A stretch of 64,000 nucleotides of DNA from Ruminococcus sp. (GTDB lineage Bacteria; Bacillota; Clostridia; Oscillospirales; Ruminococcaceae): contig JAEEVL010000003.1 of the NCBI GenBank assembly GCA_016290875.1, forward strand, positions 1-64,000, given 5' to 3'. The notes beneath the pieces were generated by a model. It was not told the DNA's origin. It did no database searches and saw only the letters and a list, made by a program, of their open reading frames with translations. The position numbers were made by a program, and so were the translations under genes. Of this stretch, positions 33,276 to 41,747 are shown piece by piece; position 1 is the first letter of the stretch, and every line of letters begins with the position of its first letter.

Positions 33276-34334
33276 TCACAGCGAGAGCTGTCCATCGTCC
33301 GGAGCCGAATTCTGTTCCGGCGCCTTAAAGCCAAGATGCTCATAGGCAAGCCTTGTGGCACATCTTCCGCGCGGAGTTCTTCCGAGGAAGCCGAGCTGCA
33401 TAAGAAATGGCTCGCAGATGTCCTCGAGTGTAACAGACTCCTCACCGATAGCCGAAGCCAGTGTTTCAAGTCCCACAGGGCCCCCGCCGTAACCCTTGAT
33501 TATCATTTCAAGCATACGCCTGTCAAGGCTGTCGAGTCCGAGATTGTCTATCTCAAGGCGGCTGAGTGCTATTGAAGCTATTTTCTTCGTTATCTGACCG
33601 TTGCCCATGACATCTGCAAAATCGCGGACTCTTTTGAGCAGACGGTTAGCGATACGCGGCGTGCCTCTTGCACGTCCGGCTATCTCGGCAGCACCGTCAG
33701 TCTCGCAGGGGATACCGAGTATCATAGCACTTCTGCGGACAATGTCCGTGAGGTCTTCCTTTGAGTAGAGCTCCAGTCGCTCGATAACGCCGAAACGGTC
33801 ACGCAGCGGCGCTGAGAGCTGTCCTGCACGGGTAGTAGCTCCGATGAGGGTAAATGGTTTGAGATCCATTCGTATCGAACGCGCCGAAGGACCTTTTCCG
33901 ATGATTATGTCAATAACTCTGTCCTCGAGAGCCGGGTAAAGTATTTCCTCTACTGCTCTTGAAAGGCGGTGTATCTCGTCTATGAAGAGGACGTCGTTGT
34001 CTGAAAGGCTTGTCAGCAGCGAAACGAGGTCACCCGGCTTTTCAATGGCCGGACCTGTCGTTACTCGCAGATTTACGCCCAGTTCGTGGGCGATTATTCC
34101 CGAAAGGGTAGTCTTGCCCAGTCCGGGAGGGCCGTAAAGAAGTACATGGTCAAGGGGCTCGCCGCGGCGTCTTGCCGCTTCGATGTATATCGCTATCTTT
34201 TCCTTGACCTTCTCCTGACCTACATAGTCATGGAGAGTCTGAGGGCGGAGAGTTACTTCAATATCGCCGTCCTCCTGGGTATTCTCCGGAGAAATGACTC
34301 TCGGAGCAAACTCCATATCTTCTGTTTGTATCAT
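33276..34334 (-). CDS. ruvB: Holliday junction branch migration helicase RuvB
   Basis: A 352-residue AAA+ motor that drives branch migration with RuvA. Walker [20 protein letters not shown] begins near residue 66, Walker B is [10 protein letters not shown] near 112, sensor 1 is [11 protein letters not shown] near 168 and the arginine-finger region RDRFG follows. The C-terminal winged helix ends with [20 protein letters not shown] near 318. An AGGTGA box precedes the ATG. The SseB-like gene separates it from ruvA. Confidence 0.96.
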   Translation of the reverse strand: MIQTEDMEFAPRVISPENTQEDGDIEVTLRPQTLHDYVGQEKVKEKIAIYIEAARRRGEPLDHVLLYGPPGLGKTTLSGIIAHELGVNLRVTTGPAIEKPGDLVSLLTSLSDNDVLFIDEIHRLSRAVEEILYPALEDRVIDIIIGKGPSARSIRMDLKPFTLIGATTRAGQLSAPLRDRFGVIERLELYSKEDLTDIVRRSAMILGIPCETDGAAEIAGRARGTPRIANRLLKRVRDFADVMGNGQITKKIASIALSRLEIDNLGLDSLDRRMLEMIIKGYGGGPVGLETLASAIGEESVTLEDICEPFLMQLGFLGRTPRGRCATRLAYEHLGFKAPEQNSAPDDGQLSL

Positions 34335-34464
34335 TATTTCACCTTTAGTCTGATTTCAGGATTTGCTGTGTATTTGGTATGTTTATGAATCTTGATGTAA
34401 TATATTGCCGCATATATCGTTGTTTGTCTAAGGGAAGAAAGTTCAGCCTATCCTGTATCACAGA

Positions 34465-35199
34465 TTATTTTTCAAAGTAACGCTTCTTGCGGACATAGAA
34501 AGGATCTACTGTCTCAGCAGCCTTTTTGCCCATATCCTGTTCGTAGCTGATGAAGCAGAGGTGCTCGTTCGACTTGACTATCTTGGAAAGATACTTGGAA
34601 AGCGGAACGAAGAGCTTTCTTGTGCTTCCCATCATATCGAGCACCAGAAGTATCTGCGGTCTTTCGCAGCCCTTTATCATCTCCATGATGAAGGCACGGT
34701 CAACGTTGGGCTGCTTTGAAAGGAACTTTGTCGCAGCCTTTGTGATATGGCCTACAGAATGTTCTACCGGACGGTATGATATTATATCAGCTTCGTTGTA
34801 GGAGATAGCCTTGATCTTGAGGTTTCTTGCAACGAGGAGTATGCTCTTTATCTCCTGTGAGGAGAACTCCTTGCCGTAGGAATTCGGGTTGAGCACCGCA
34901 GATACAGACTGTATGAGGTCGAAAAGACGCAGACAGTTTATCTTGTAGCAGTCAACATATCTCTTTGCGAACTGCTGGAGTGCGCGGTAGCTTGTGAAGA
35001 ACGGGATAAACACATCGCCGTCGGGATTCTGTGTGGTGATGAGCTCGAGCTGGATACCGCCCTCAGCTCTGTCACGCTCCTGCTTTACAGGATTCTTACA
35101 GATAACATATACGTCACTCTTTATAAGCGTCTGAAGGAACACCGATCTCTTTGACGGGTCCTTGATCGCGGCTTTCAATAATTCGTCAAGATTCATCAT
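34465..35199 (-). CDS. SseB-family protein
   Basis: A 244-residue protein with the SseB N-terminal domain (SDVYVICKNP near residue 28 and DVFIPFFTSYRALQQFAKRY near 60) and a C-terminal part (about 130-235) like the SseB C-terminal domain. SseB was named for serine sensitivity in E. coli; its molecular role is unclear. It lies between ruvA and ruvB in the same orientation, which looks like an insertion into the usual ruvCAB order. Confidence 0.75.
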   Translation of the reverse strand: MMNLDELLKAAIKDPSKRSVFLQTLIKSDVYVICKNPVKQERDRAEGGIQLELITTQNPDGDVFIPFFTSYRALQQFAKRYVDCYKINCLRLFDLIQSVSAVLNPNSYGKEFSSQEIKSILLVARNLKIKAISYNEADIISYRPVEHSVGHITKAATKFLSKQPNVDRAFIMEMIKGCERPQILLVLDMMGSTRKLFVPLSKYLSKIVKSNEHLCFISYEQDMGKKAAETVDPFYVRKKRYFEK

Positions 35200-35228
35200 A
35201 AGTTTCTTCCCTTTCTGTAGAGATTTCT

Positions 35229-35852
35229 TTAATGTGCGTTCTTAGCTGTCATTATCCTTAAAGTTTCTTTAATCAATTCCTGAGTGCTTAATGACGGATC
35301 GAGCTTGCCGAGTATGGGGGCAGCTTCGCCCTGGGAATAGCCGAGCACCATAAGTGCTTCAAGAGCCTCTGTGACAGATGAACCGGCTGTTCCCTGAGAA
35401 AGAGCCGCAAAGCCTTCAGCGTCGCCGGCAATACTGCCGCTTATCGACTCGGAGGAGACCTTGTCCTTGAGCTCGAGCACTATGCGCTGTGCTGTCTTAG
35501 CACCGATTCCTTTTGTTTTGGTAAAGGACTTGCTGTCGCCGGAAGCTACAAGAAATGCAAAGCGCTCCGGCGTCACATCAGAAAGTATCGAAAGGGCTGC
35601 CTTAGGACCAACTCCGGAGACAGAAATGAGCAGCCTGAAGCAGCTCAGCTCCTGGAGAGTAGCAAAGCCGAAAAGCTCTACTGCGTCCTCTCTGACATAT
35701 AGATGGGTATACAGAACAGCCTCGCTCCCGTGTTCGCCGAGAGCAGCGGCAGTGTTGTATGAGATCTTGCAGCCGTACCCAACGCCTGCACATTCAATAA
35801 CGGCAAATCCAAGTTCCTTGACTGTGAGTCTGCCTCTTAAGCTATATATCAT
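35229..35852 (-). CDS. ruvA: Holliday junction branch migration protein RuvA
   Basis: A 207-residue DNA-binding partner of RuvB. The OB-fold region (MIYSLRGRLTVKE to about 62), helix-hairpin-helix motifs (ISVSGVGPKAALSILSD near 77 and KGIGAKTAQRIVLELKDK near 115) and the C-terminal RuvB-binding domain (about 155-207, EALEALMVLGYSQGEA) are all present. It starts 34 bases after the end of ruvC. Confidence 0.95.
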   Translation of the reverse strand: MIYSLRGRLTVKELGFAVIECAGVGYGCKISYNTAAALGEHGSEAVLYTHLYVREDAVELFGFATLQELSCFRLLISVSGVGPKAALSILSDVTPERFAFLVASGDSKSFTKTKGIGAKTAQRIVLELKDKVSSESISGSIAGDAEGFAALSQGTAGSSVTEALEALMVLGYSQGEAAPILGKLDPSLSTQELIKETLRIMTAKNAH

Positions 35853-35886
35853 ATCTCTCTTTTCCTTTCGGATACACCTTATACGT

Positions 35887-36372
35887 TTATGACCAGCGGA
35901 CCGTATGTCCGTGGCAGATAGCTATCGCAAGAGCATCGGCGGCATCATCCGGCTTTGGTATCTGCGCCAGACCGAGTATCTGACGAGTCATTTCCATCAC
36001 CTGTTTTTTCTCTGCCTTACCGTAGCCCGTTACCGAGACCTTTACCTGAAGCGGAGTATATTCCGAAACAGGTATATTTCTCCTTGCGGCTGAGAGCACC
36101 GTGACTCCCCTCGCCTGTGCAACGTCTATCGCCGTTTTCTGGTTTGAAGTGAAATAAAGCCGTTCTATAGCCATACAGTCCGGTCTGAATTTGTCGAATA
36201 TAAACTCGATGTCTTCATAAATCGCCTTTAATCTCTCCGGGAAAGGCGTTCCGGCTTCTGTGAGCACTGCTCCGTATTCTATCGGAGTGAACTTCACGCC
36301 GTCATAATCAAGGACTCCGAAACCAACTATCGCATAGCCCGGATCCACACCAAGTATCCTGATATTCTTCAC
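35887..36372 (-). CDS. ruvC: Crossover junction endodeoxyribonuclease RuvC
   Basis: Resolves Holliday junctions. The catalytic acids are Asp in ILGVDPGYAIVGFG near residue 8, Glu in MAIERLYF near 70 and the Asp pair in KPDDAADALAIAICH near 142. GTG 36372 is taken as the start because the protein then begins like RuvC and because the promoter's -10 at 36425 places transcription start near 36418, which excludes the ATG at 36420. The ribosome site for this GTG is weak, so the start remains uncertain; length is then 161 residues. Confidence 0.9.
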   Translation of the reverse strand: MKNIRILGVDPGYAIVGFGVLDYDGVKFTPIEYGAVLTEAGTPFPERLKAIYEDIEFIFDKFRPDCMAIERLYFTSNQKTAIDVAQARGVTVLSAARRNIPVSEYTPLQVKVSVTGYGKAEKKQVMEMTRQILGLAQIPKPDDAADALAIAICHGHTVRWS

Positions 36373-36424
36373 TTTTTCACACCGTACCTTCGTATAAATA
36401 CAACTTCTCACTATATACATTATT

Positions 36425-36454
36425 ATTATACCACATCAGGGAGCACGTTTGCAA
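36425..36454 (-). promoter_or_regulatory. Promoter for the ruvC-led minus-strand run
   Basis: On the minus strand TTGCAA (36449-36454) and TATAAT (36425-36430), 18-bp spacer. It is divergent from the pheA promoter 20 bases away. Confidence 0.7.
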
Positions 36455-36473
36455 TATATTTATATCATTTTTA

Positions 36474-36502
36474 TTGATTTTCACAAAAAAACCTGCTATA
36501 AT
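36474..36502 (+). promoter_or_regulatory. Promoter for pheA
   Basis: TTGATT (36474-36479), 17-bp spacer, TATAAT (36497-36502), 33 bases before the start codon. Confidence 0.75.
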
Positions 36503-36534
36503 GTATTTTGTGAAATTAATACCGGAGGTCATAT

Positions 36535-37656
36535 ATGGACGATTTACAGCAGCTTCGCGGAAAGATTGATGAAACCGACGAGCAGATACTCAGCCTTTTC
36601 AAGCAGAGAATGGAGCTCTGCAAAGGTGTGGCAGAATACAAGAGGATACACGATATGCCTGTCTTCCAGGGCGGAAGAGAACAGCAGATCGTTGACCGCA
36701 TAAAGGCTCTCACAGGGGACAAGTCCCTCGAAGCCGGAACCGCGGCTCTCTTCACCACAATAATGGACATAAGCAAGATACTACAGAACCGTGCTATAAG
36801 CAGAGTATTTGCAACTGATTACCAGGCACCTGATTTTGCAGGAGCCAAGAATATCGGCTGTCAGGGTACTGAAGGTGCTAACTCCGAAGCCGCTGCAAAG
36901 CTCATATTCGGCGACAAACCTGTGAAATTCTACCGCACATTCGAGGACGTTTTCCGCGCTGTACAGTCCGGAGAACTCGATTACGGTGTTCTTCCCGTCC
37001 ACAATTCAACTGCCGGCTCTGTTGACAGCACATATGACCTCATGGCTAAGTATGATATATTTACCGTCCGCGAGGTATGCCTCGAGATAAACCACTGTCT
37101 CGCCGCAAAGACAAATATCCCCGTACAGGACGTAAAATGCGTATATTCCCACCCTCAGGCGCTTGCACAGTGCAGCGACTTTCTCACTCTCAACCGCCTG
37201 AAGAACAAGGATTACGGCAACACAGCTACAGCTGCCGAAAAGGTAGCCGCAAGTGCTGACGGTGACAACATAGCCGCCATCTGCTCGCCTGAATGTGCAA
37301 AGCGTCTCGGTCTCGCTGTTATAGCTGAAAATATAGCAGACTGTCAGCTCAACCGTACAAGATTCGTCTGCATAGCAAAGGAACTACAGGTAGATCCTCA
37401 GTCTGACGCTATCACGGTAATGCTCACTATCCCTCACACAGAGGGTAGTCTTTACCGACTGCTGACAAAATTCTATGTTAACGGCATGAACCTTCTCCGC
37501 ATCGAGAACCGCCCCGTCCGCGACGGCAGCTTTGATGTAAGATTCTATCTCGATTTCAGCGGAAAGCTCTCCGATCCCACAGTACAGGCTGTACTGTGCG
37601 ACCTCGACCAGAACCTTGAATACTTCCGTCTTCTCGGAACATTCAAAACAGAATAA
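36535..37656 (+). CDS. pheA: Bifunctional chorismate mutase / prephenate dehydratase
   Basis: Converts chorismate to prephenate and then to phenylpyruvate for phenylalanine synthesis. The 373-residue protein has an AroQ-type mutase domain (1-85; LRGKIDETDEQILSLFKQRM), a prephenate dehydratase domain (about 100-285) with the catalytic TRF triplet in CQLNRTRFVC near 276, and a C-terminal ACT domain (about 295-373). In the ACT domain the phenylalanine-binding ESRP motif reads ENRP (LLRIENRP), a mild change. A consensus promoter precedes it, and a methionine synthase gene follows after 19 bases. Confidence 0.94.
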   Translation: MDDLQQLRGKIDETDEQILSLFKQRMELCKGVAEYKRIHDMPVFQGGREQQIVDRIKALTGDKSLEAGTAALFTTIMDISKILQNRAISRVFATDYQAPDFAGAKNIGCQGTEGANSEAAAKLIFGDKPVKFYRTFEDVFRAVQSGELDYGVLPVHNSTAGSVDSTYDLMAKYDIFTVREVCLEINHCLAAKTNIPVQDVKCVYSHPQALAQCSDFLTLNRLKNKDYGNTATAAEKVAASADGDNIAAICSPECAKRLGLAVIAENIADCQLNRTRFVCIAKELQVDPQSDAITVMLTIPHTEGSLYRLLTKFYVNGMNLLRIENRPVRDGSFDVRFYLDFSGKLSDPTVQAVLCDLDQNLEYFRLLGTFKTE

Positions 37657-37675
37657 TTAAAAGGGGGAATTGTCC

Positions 37676-40048
37676 TTGTCCCGGTCATTCTACGATCTCC
37701 TTGACCGAGGAGACTTTATATATCTCGACGGCGGTATGGGTACTATGCTCCAGTCTATGGGCATAGAGACAGAACACGTTCCGGAGCTTCTCAATCTAAC
37801 AGCTCCCGAGTCAATAATGAAGATACATCAGATGTACGCTGAAAGCGGCTCTGATATCGTATACGCAAACACTTTCGGCGCTAACTGCTACAAGCTCAAA
37901 AACAGCGGTCACACCGTCGATGAAGTCGTTCGTGCTGCTGTCAGCAACGCCCGTCTTGCAGTCGGAGGAGACGTTCTCGTCGCCCTCGATATTGGTCCGA
38001 TAGGACAGCTCCTTGAACCGGCAGGAACTCTGCGCTTCGAGGAAGCCTACGACTGCTACAAGGAGATAGTCCTTGCAGGAAGCGATGCTGATGTTATCGT
38101 CATCGAGACAATGACCGACCTCTATGAAGTAAAGGCTGCTGTTCTCGCTGCAAAAGAGAACTCCGACAAGCCAATTCTCGTCACTATGACATTCGAGGAG
38201 AATATGCGTACATTTACCGGTGTTTCACCGGAATGTATGGTCGCAGTCCTTGAGGGACTCGGCATTGACGCTCTCGGAGTAAACTGTTCTCTCGGACCGG
38301 AGGAACTCTTCCCTGTCCTTGACAAGATATGCTCACTCACCACGCTCCCCATTATAGCAAAGCCGAATGCAGGTCTGCCTGATCCTGTCACAAACAAGTT
38401 CAACGTAGGTCCCGAAGAATTCGCTGCAAGTGCAGTCAAACTCGCTGATGCAGGCGTTGCCATATTCGGCGGCTGCTGCGGAACTACTCCGGCTCATATA
38501 AAGGCTGTGACAGAGGCTCTCGCTGACAAAGAGCGCACAACCAGGAACATCGTGCCGTACAGCAAGGCTTGTTCCGCTGTGAACTGCGTCGTAATCGACC
38601 AGCCGCGCGTTATCGGCGAACGTATCAACCCGACCGGTAAAAAGCGCTTCAAAGAAGCTCTCCTCGCTAATGATATAGACTACATCCTCGGACAGGCTGT
38701 CGAGCAGATACACGCCGGCGCTGAAATTCTTGACGTTAACGTAGGTCTTCCCGGCATTGACGAAAAGGCCATGATGATAACCGCAGTAAAGGCTATCCAG
38801 GGCATTTGTGACACACCGCTCCAGCTCGATTCCACGATACCTGAGGTGCTCGAAGCCGGACTCCGCGTGTATAACGGCAAGCCTATCGTAAACTCCGTAA
38901 ACGGCGAAGATGAGTCCCTCGATTCTATCCTGCCTCTCGTTAAAAAGTACGGTGCTTCCGTTGTAGGACTCGCTCTTGATAAAGGCGGCATCCCCAAGAC
39001 TGCTGAGGGCAGATTCGCTATTGCCAGAAAGATACTCGACCGCGCCATGGAATACGGTATACCGCGTCAGGACGTCTTCATCGACTGCCTTACGCTCACC
39101 GCTTCCGCTGAACAGGACGGAGCTCTGGAAACACTCACAGCACTCAACAGAGTCAAAAACGAGCTTGGTCTCAGAACTGTTCTCGGTGTTTCAAATATAT
39201 CTTTCGGTCTCCCGAACCGCGAGCTCATAACAAGGACATTCCTCACTATGTCTCTTCACAGCGGTCTTGATCTGCCTATCATAAACCCGAATATAGACTC
39301 CATCATCGGAGCTGTCCGCGCATACAGACTTCTCGCCGGTATCGACCGCGATTCTGCAGAATTCATCAGCGTTTACGCTCAGGAGAACGGCGCTCCGCCG
39401 CCGCCCAAGCCGGCAGAAAAGGACTCCCCCGACCTCATCTATGCAGTTGAGAACGGTCTGAAAAACGATGCAGTCAAAGCTGCCGAGGAAATGCTGAAAA
39501 AGACCGACGCAATGGAGATAATCAACAATTATCTCATACCCGCGCTCGACTCTGCCGGAGCAAAATTTGAAAAGGGCACTATATTCCTGCCCCAGCTCAT
39601 TCTCACTGCCGGAGCCGCTCAGGCCTGCTTCGAGATAATAAAGGAAAAGCTCTCACTGAGCAACAGCGAGAGCGTATCAAAAGGCAAAGTGGTACTTGCG
39701 ACCGTTAAGGGTGACATACACGACATAGGAAAGAATATCGTCAAGGTGCTGCTCGACAGCTACGGCTTCACAGTCATCGACCTCGGCAAGGACGTTCCGC
39801 CGGAAACAGTCGTTGAAGCCGCTATACAACATAAGGTCAGCCTTGTCGGACTGTCCGCGCTTATGACCACTACCCTCGGTTCTATGGAAGAAACGATAAA
39901 GCTCCTCAACGAGAAATATCCCGGCTGTAAAACAGTCGTGGGTGGCGCTGTGCTCACAGCTTCATACGCTGAGCAGATAAACGCTGACTTCTATGCAAAG
40001 GACGCAAAACAGACAGTCGATATAGCTGCCAAGGTCTACGGCAGCTGA
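37676..40048 (+). CDS. metH: Cobalamin-dependent methionine synthase (homocysteine, pterin and B12 domains; no activation domain)
   Basis: Transfers methyl from methyltetrahydrofolate via cobalamin to homocysteine. The domains in order are: homocysteine/zinc (1-300) with GVNCSLG near 200 and GGCCGTTP near 265; pterin-binding (about 310-570) starting VIGERINPTGKKRFKEAL; B12 cap (about 590-680); and B12 Rossmann domain with the cobalt-ligating histidine in KGDIHDIGKN near 683. The C-terminal AdoMet reactivation domain of E. coli MetH is absent, so reactivation must come from another protein, as in many clostridia. TTG 37676 is preferred, 8 bases after a GGGGG box; TTG 37670 would be too close. 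Confidence 0.92.
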   Translation: MSRSFYDLLDRGDFIYLDGGMGTMLQSMGIETEHVPELLNLTAPESIMKIHQMYAESGSDIVYANTFGANCYKLKNSGHTVDEVVRAAVSNARLAVGGDVLVALDIGPIGQLLEPAGTLRFEEAYDCYKEIVLAGSDADVIVIETMTDLYEVKAAVLAAKENSDKPILVTMTFEENMRTFTGVSPECMVAVLEGLGIDALGVNCSLGPEELFPVLDKICSLTTLPIIAKPNAGLPDPVTNKFNVGPEEFAASAVKLADAGVAIFGGCCGTTPAHIKAVTEALADKERTTRNIVPYSKACSAVNCVVIDQPRVIGERINPTGKKRFKEALLANDIDYILGQAVEQIHAGAEILDVNVGLPGIDEKAMMITAVKAIQGICDTPLQLDSTIPEVLEAGLRVYNGKPIVNSVNGEDESLDSILPLVKKYGASVVGLALDKGGIPKTAEGRFAIARKILDRAMEYGIPRQDVFIDCLTLTASAEQDGALETLTALNRVKNELGLRTVLGVSNISFGLPNRELITRTFLTMSLHSGLDLPIINPNIDSIIGAVRAYRLLAGIDRDSAEFISVYAQENGAPPPPKPAEKDSPDLIYAVENGLKNDAVKAAEEMLKKTDAMEIINNYLIPALDSAGAKFEKGTIFLPQLILTAGAAQACFEIIKEKLSLSNSESVSKGKVVLATVKGDIHDIGKNIVKVLLDSYGFTVIDLGKDVPPETVVEAAIQHKVSLVGLSALMTTTLGSMEETIKLLNEKYPGCKTVVGGAVLTASYAEQINADFYAKDAKQTVDIAAKVYGS

Positions 40049-40061
40049 GCATAATACAATC

Positions 40062-40099
40062 AAACGCCCATAGCTTCAACAGCTTATGGGCGTTTTCTT
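40062..40099 (+). terminator. metH terminator
   Basis: AAACGCCCATA (40062-40072) and TATGGGCGTTT (40085-40095) form an 11-bp stem, with further T residues. It also lies past the end of carD on the other strand and may act both ways. Confidence 0.85.
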
Positions 40100-40103
40100 A
40101 TTC

Positions 40104-40613
40104 TCAGTTTTTACTGCTGTCTATCGCAGACGTTATGTACGGAACTACTTCATTTCTGTCTATCCCGAGTACATAAGCAAACTCATCATAGAGCATATTC
40201 TCAGCTTCTTCAAGAGTCCTCTCCTCAAAGGAACGGAGTTTGCGGTTGTTGGCAGAAAGCTCCTTTCTTCGGATATAGAGTGATTTTATCAATGCTATCA
40301 GCTTTGATCGGTCTCCGCCGGAAATAATGCTCCGGCAAACATCTTTACGCTGTTTTTCGTCCTCAACACTGATCAATTCCTGATCCGGCATCGCTTTTAT
40401 CAGCTCTCCTATCTCCTCCGCTGAAAGAACCGGTCTCATTTTTGCAGCAAGGGCGGTATTTGAAATCGGAACATAGAACCTGCTCCTGTTGTCTCTCACC
40501 GACTGGAGGACATAGTATTCATTCTCTCCGCCGCCGAAGTCTCTTTTCTCTATTGAACTGACCAGACATACTCCGTGTGTATCGTAAACTACTGCTTCAT
40601 TGACATTGTACAT
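40104..40613 (-). CDS. CarD-family transcription regulator
   Basis: A 169-residue protein with the CarD N-terminal RNA-polymerase-binding domain (MYNVNEAVVYDTHGVCLVSSI, EYYVLQSV, RFYVPISN to about residue 60) and a helical C-terminal domain with a typical central region KSLYIRRKEL near 117. Family members bind the RNA polymerase beta subunit and modulate open-complex stability at many promoters. It has its own promoter, but a terminator-like hairpin lies between that promoter and the start codon. CGGAGGG precedes the ATG. Confidence 0.85.
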   Translation of the reverse strand: MYNVNEAVVYDTHGVCLVSSIEKRDFGGGENEYYVLQSVRDNRSRFYVPISNTALAAKMRPVLSAEEIGELIKAMPDQELISVEDEKQRKDVCRSIISGGDRSKLIALIKSLYIRRKELSANNRKLRSFEERTLEEAENMLYDEFAYVLGIDRNEVVPYITSAIDSSKN

Positions 40614-40628
40614 ATTTCCCTCCGCAAA

Positions 40629-40672
40629 TAAAAAAGCCGCTCCCGAACAACTGGACTTACGTCAGGAGCGAC
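40629..40672 (-). terminator. Hairpin terminator in the carD 5' leader
   Basis: On the minus strand GTCGCTCCTGA and TCGGGAGCGGC pair (one mismatch, 15-base loop), followed by six U. It lies 15 bases before the carD start codon and downstream of a good promoter, so it would either end the upstream GTPase transcript or attenuate carD. Confidence 0.75.
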
Positions 40673-40699
40673 TACACGTTGATGCTATTACTTAACAAT

Positions 40700-40729
40700 A
40701 TTATAGCATATTTTTCTGCGGAATGTCAT
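40700..40729 (-). promoter_or_regulatory. Promoter for carD
   Basis: On the minus strand ATGACA (40724-40729) and TATAAT (40700-40705), 18-bp spacer. Confidence 0.6.
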
Positions 40730-40775
40730 AGGCGTTATCAATAAAAATGCCGCCTGTAAATTTGTATATTATGCC

Positions 40776-41732
40776 TTAATAGAATGTTGCAACTTCCTTT
40801 TCGGGCTGTACAGAGTCCGTAAGCTCGAGAAGACGAAGAACAGGGCCTTTTCCGCGGTAGAACTTGTGCTTCTGCACCTTGATAGCAGCTCTTGCTATCA
40901 CCCAGCCTTTATCTCGCACCTGGGACTCATCGCCGGCTTCGACAACGAACCAGCAATACTGTATATCCTCGACACAGCAGGTCATAACGCTCCTGCCAAG
41001 TGCGAAAGTATCGCTCGGGAACTTGGGATTGCGTGCAGCCTTACCCTTGAAAGTGATGATCTTTCCGTCATACTTCATAGGATCTTCCATAATATCGCGG
41101 TAGAAGATTGCATAGTCCTCGTCACCGATAGTGAATTCCGGTGCTTCAACATCGTACGGAAGCGGATCTTCTATGTCATCATAAGCGACTGTGCCGTCAG
41201 TGTATTCGTAAGCCATTTCGCTTCTGCGGCTCACTCCGCGGACAATCTTGTGGAACTCATTCGGATCCATAGACTTCTCAAAGCGGTTGAATACAGTAAG
41301 CTCGCATATATTCAGCTTATCAACAACGAGACTGCGCATATTGTTGTTATAGTTGATGAAAGTTGAAGCATCCACGAAGAACATTACCTGATATATGGCC
41401 CACCCCTCCGGCATAGCTGTGAAAAGGTCGTTAACAAGCCACATACCGTTATACTCGATTACTACTCTTTCAGCGCGTGTCTCATCGACCAGCTTCTGAA
41501 GATTATCGGTGGTAAGATCTTCTTTTTCTGTGAGAGTGCGGAATTCAACGTTCTTAGAAGGATATTTTGAAGTATCATACTCCTCTATGCCCTCTTCGCA
41601 CACCAGTACAAGAGTGCGTTCTCCGCTGTTGAAGCGCTTGTCCTCAAGTGTTTCCTGTATGAATTTTGTTTTGCCTGATTCAAGGAATCCAAGAAACAGG
41701 TAGACCGGCATTTCCTGATTGTTCTGAGGCAT
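40776..41732 (-). CDS. G3E-family GTPase fused to a YcgQ-like (DUF1980) domain
   Basis: A 318-residue protein. The N-terminal CobW/HypB-type P-loop is GFLESGKTK near residue 15, with an FFVDAS segment near 122. From about residue 205 the C-terminal part resembles the soluble domain of YcgQ/TIGR03943 proteins: KYDGKIITFKGKAARNPKFP, GRSVMTCCVEDIQY with a Cys pair, and PVLRLLELTDSVQPEKE near the end. In B. subtilis ycgR-ycgQ belongs to the zinc-limitation (Zur) response, so a link to metal supply is suggested. Its partner 15 bases upstream is a histidine-rich CobW GTPase. The fusion is unusual to me. Confidence 0.75.
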   Translation of the reverse strand: MPQNNQEMPVYLFLGFLESGKTKFIQETLEDKRFNSGERTLVLVCEEGIEEYDTSKYPSKNVEFRTLTEKEDLTTDNLQKLVDETRAERVVIEYNGMWLVNDLFTAMPEGWAIYQVMFFVDASTFINYNNNMRSLVVDKLNICELTVFNRFEKSMDPNEFHKIVRGVSRRSEMAYEYTDGTVAYDDIEDPLPYDVEAPEFTIGDEDYAIFYRDIMEDPMKYDGKIITFKGKAARNPKFPSDTFALGRSVMTCCVEDIQYCWFVVEAGDESQVRDKGWVIARAAIKVQKHKFYRGKGPVLRLLELTDSVQPEKEVATFY

Positions 41733-41747
41733 TTTTACCCCTCCTTA

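Noticed and set aside
36373..36420. Longer RuvC with an N-terminal extension starting at ATG 36420
   Set aside because: The promoter's -10 at 36425-36430 would start the transcript at about 36418, leaving that ATG outside the message; the extension also matches no RuvC.
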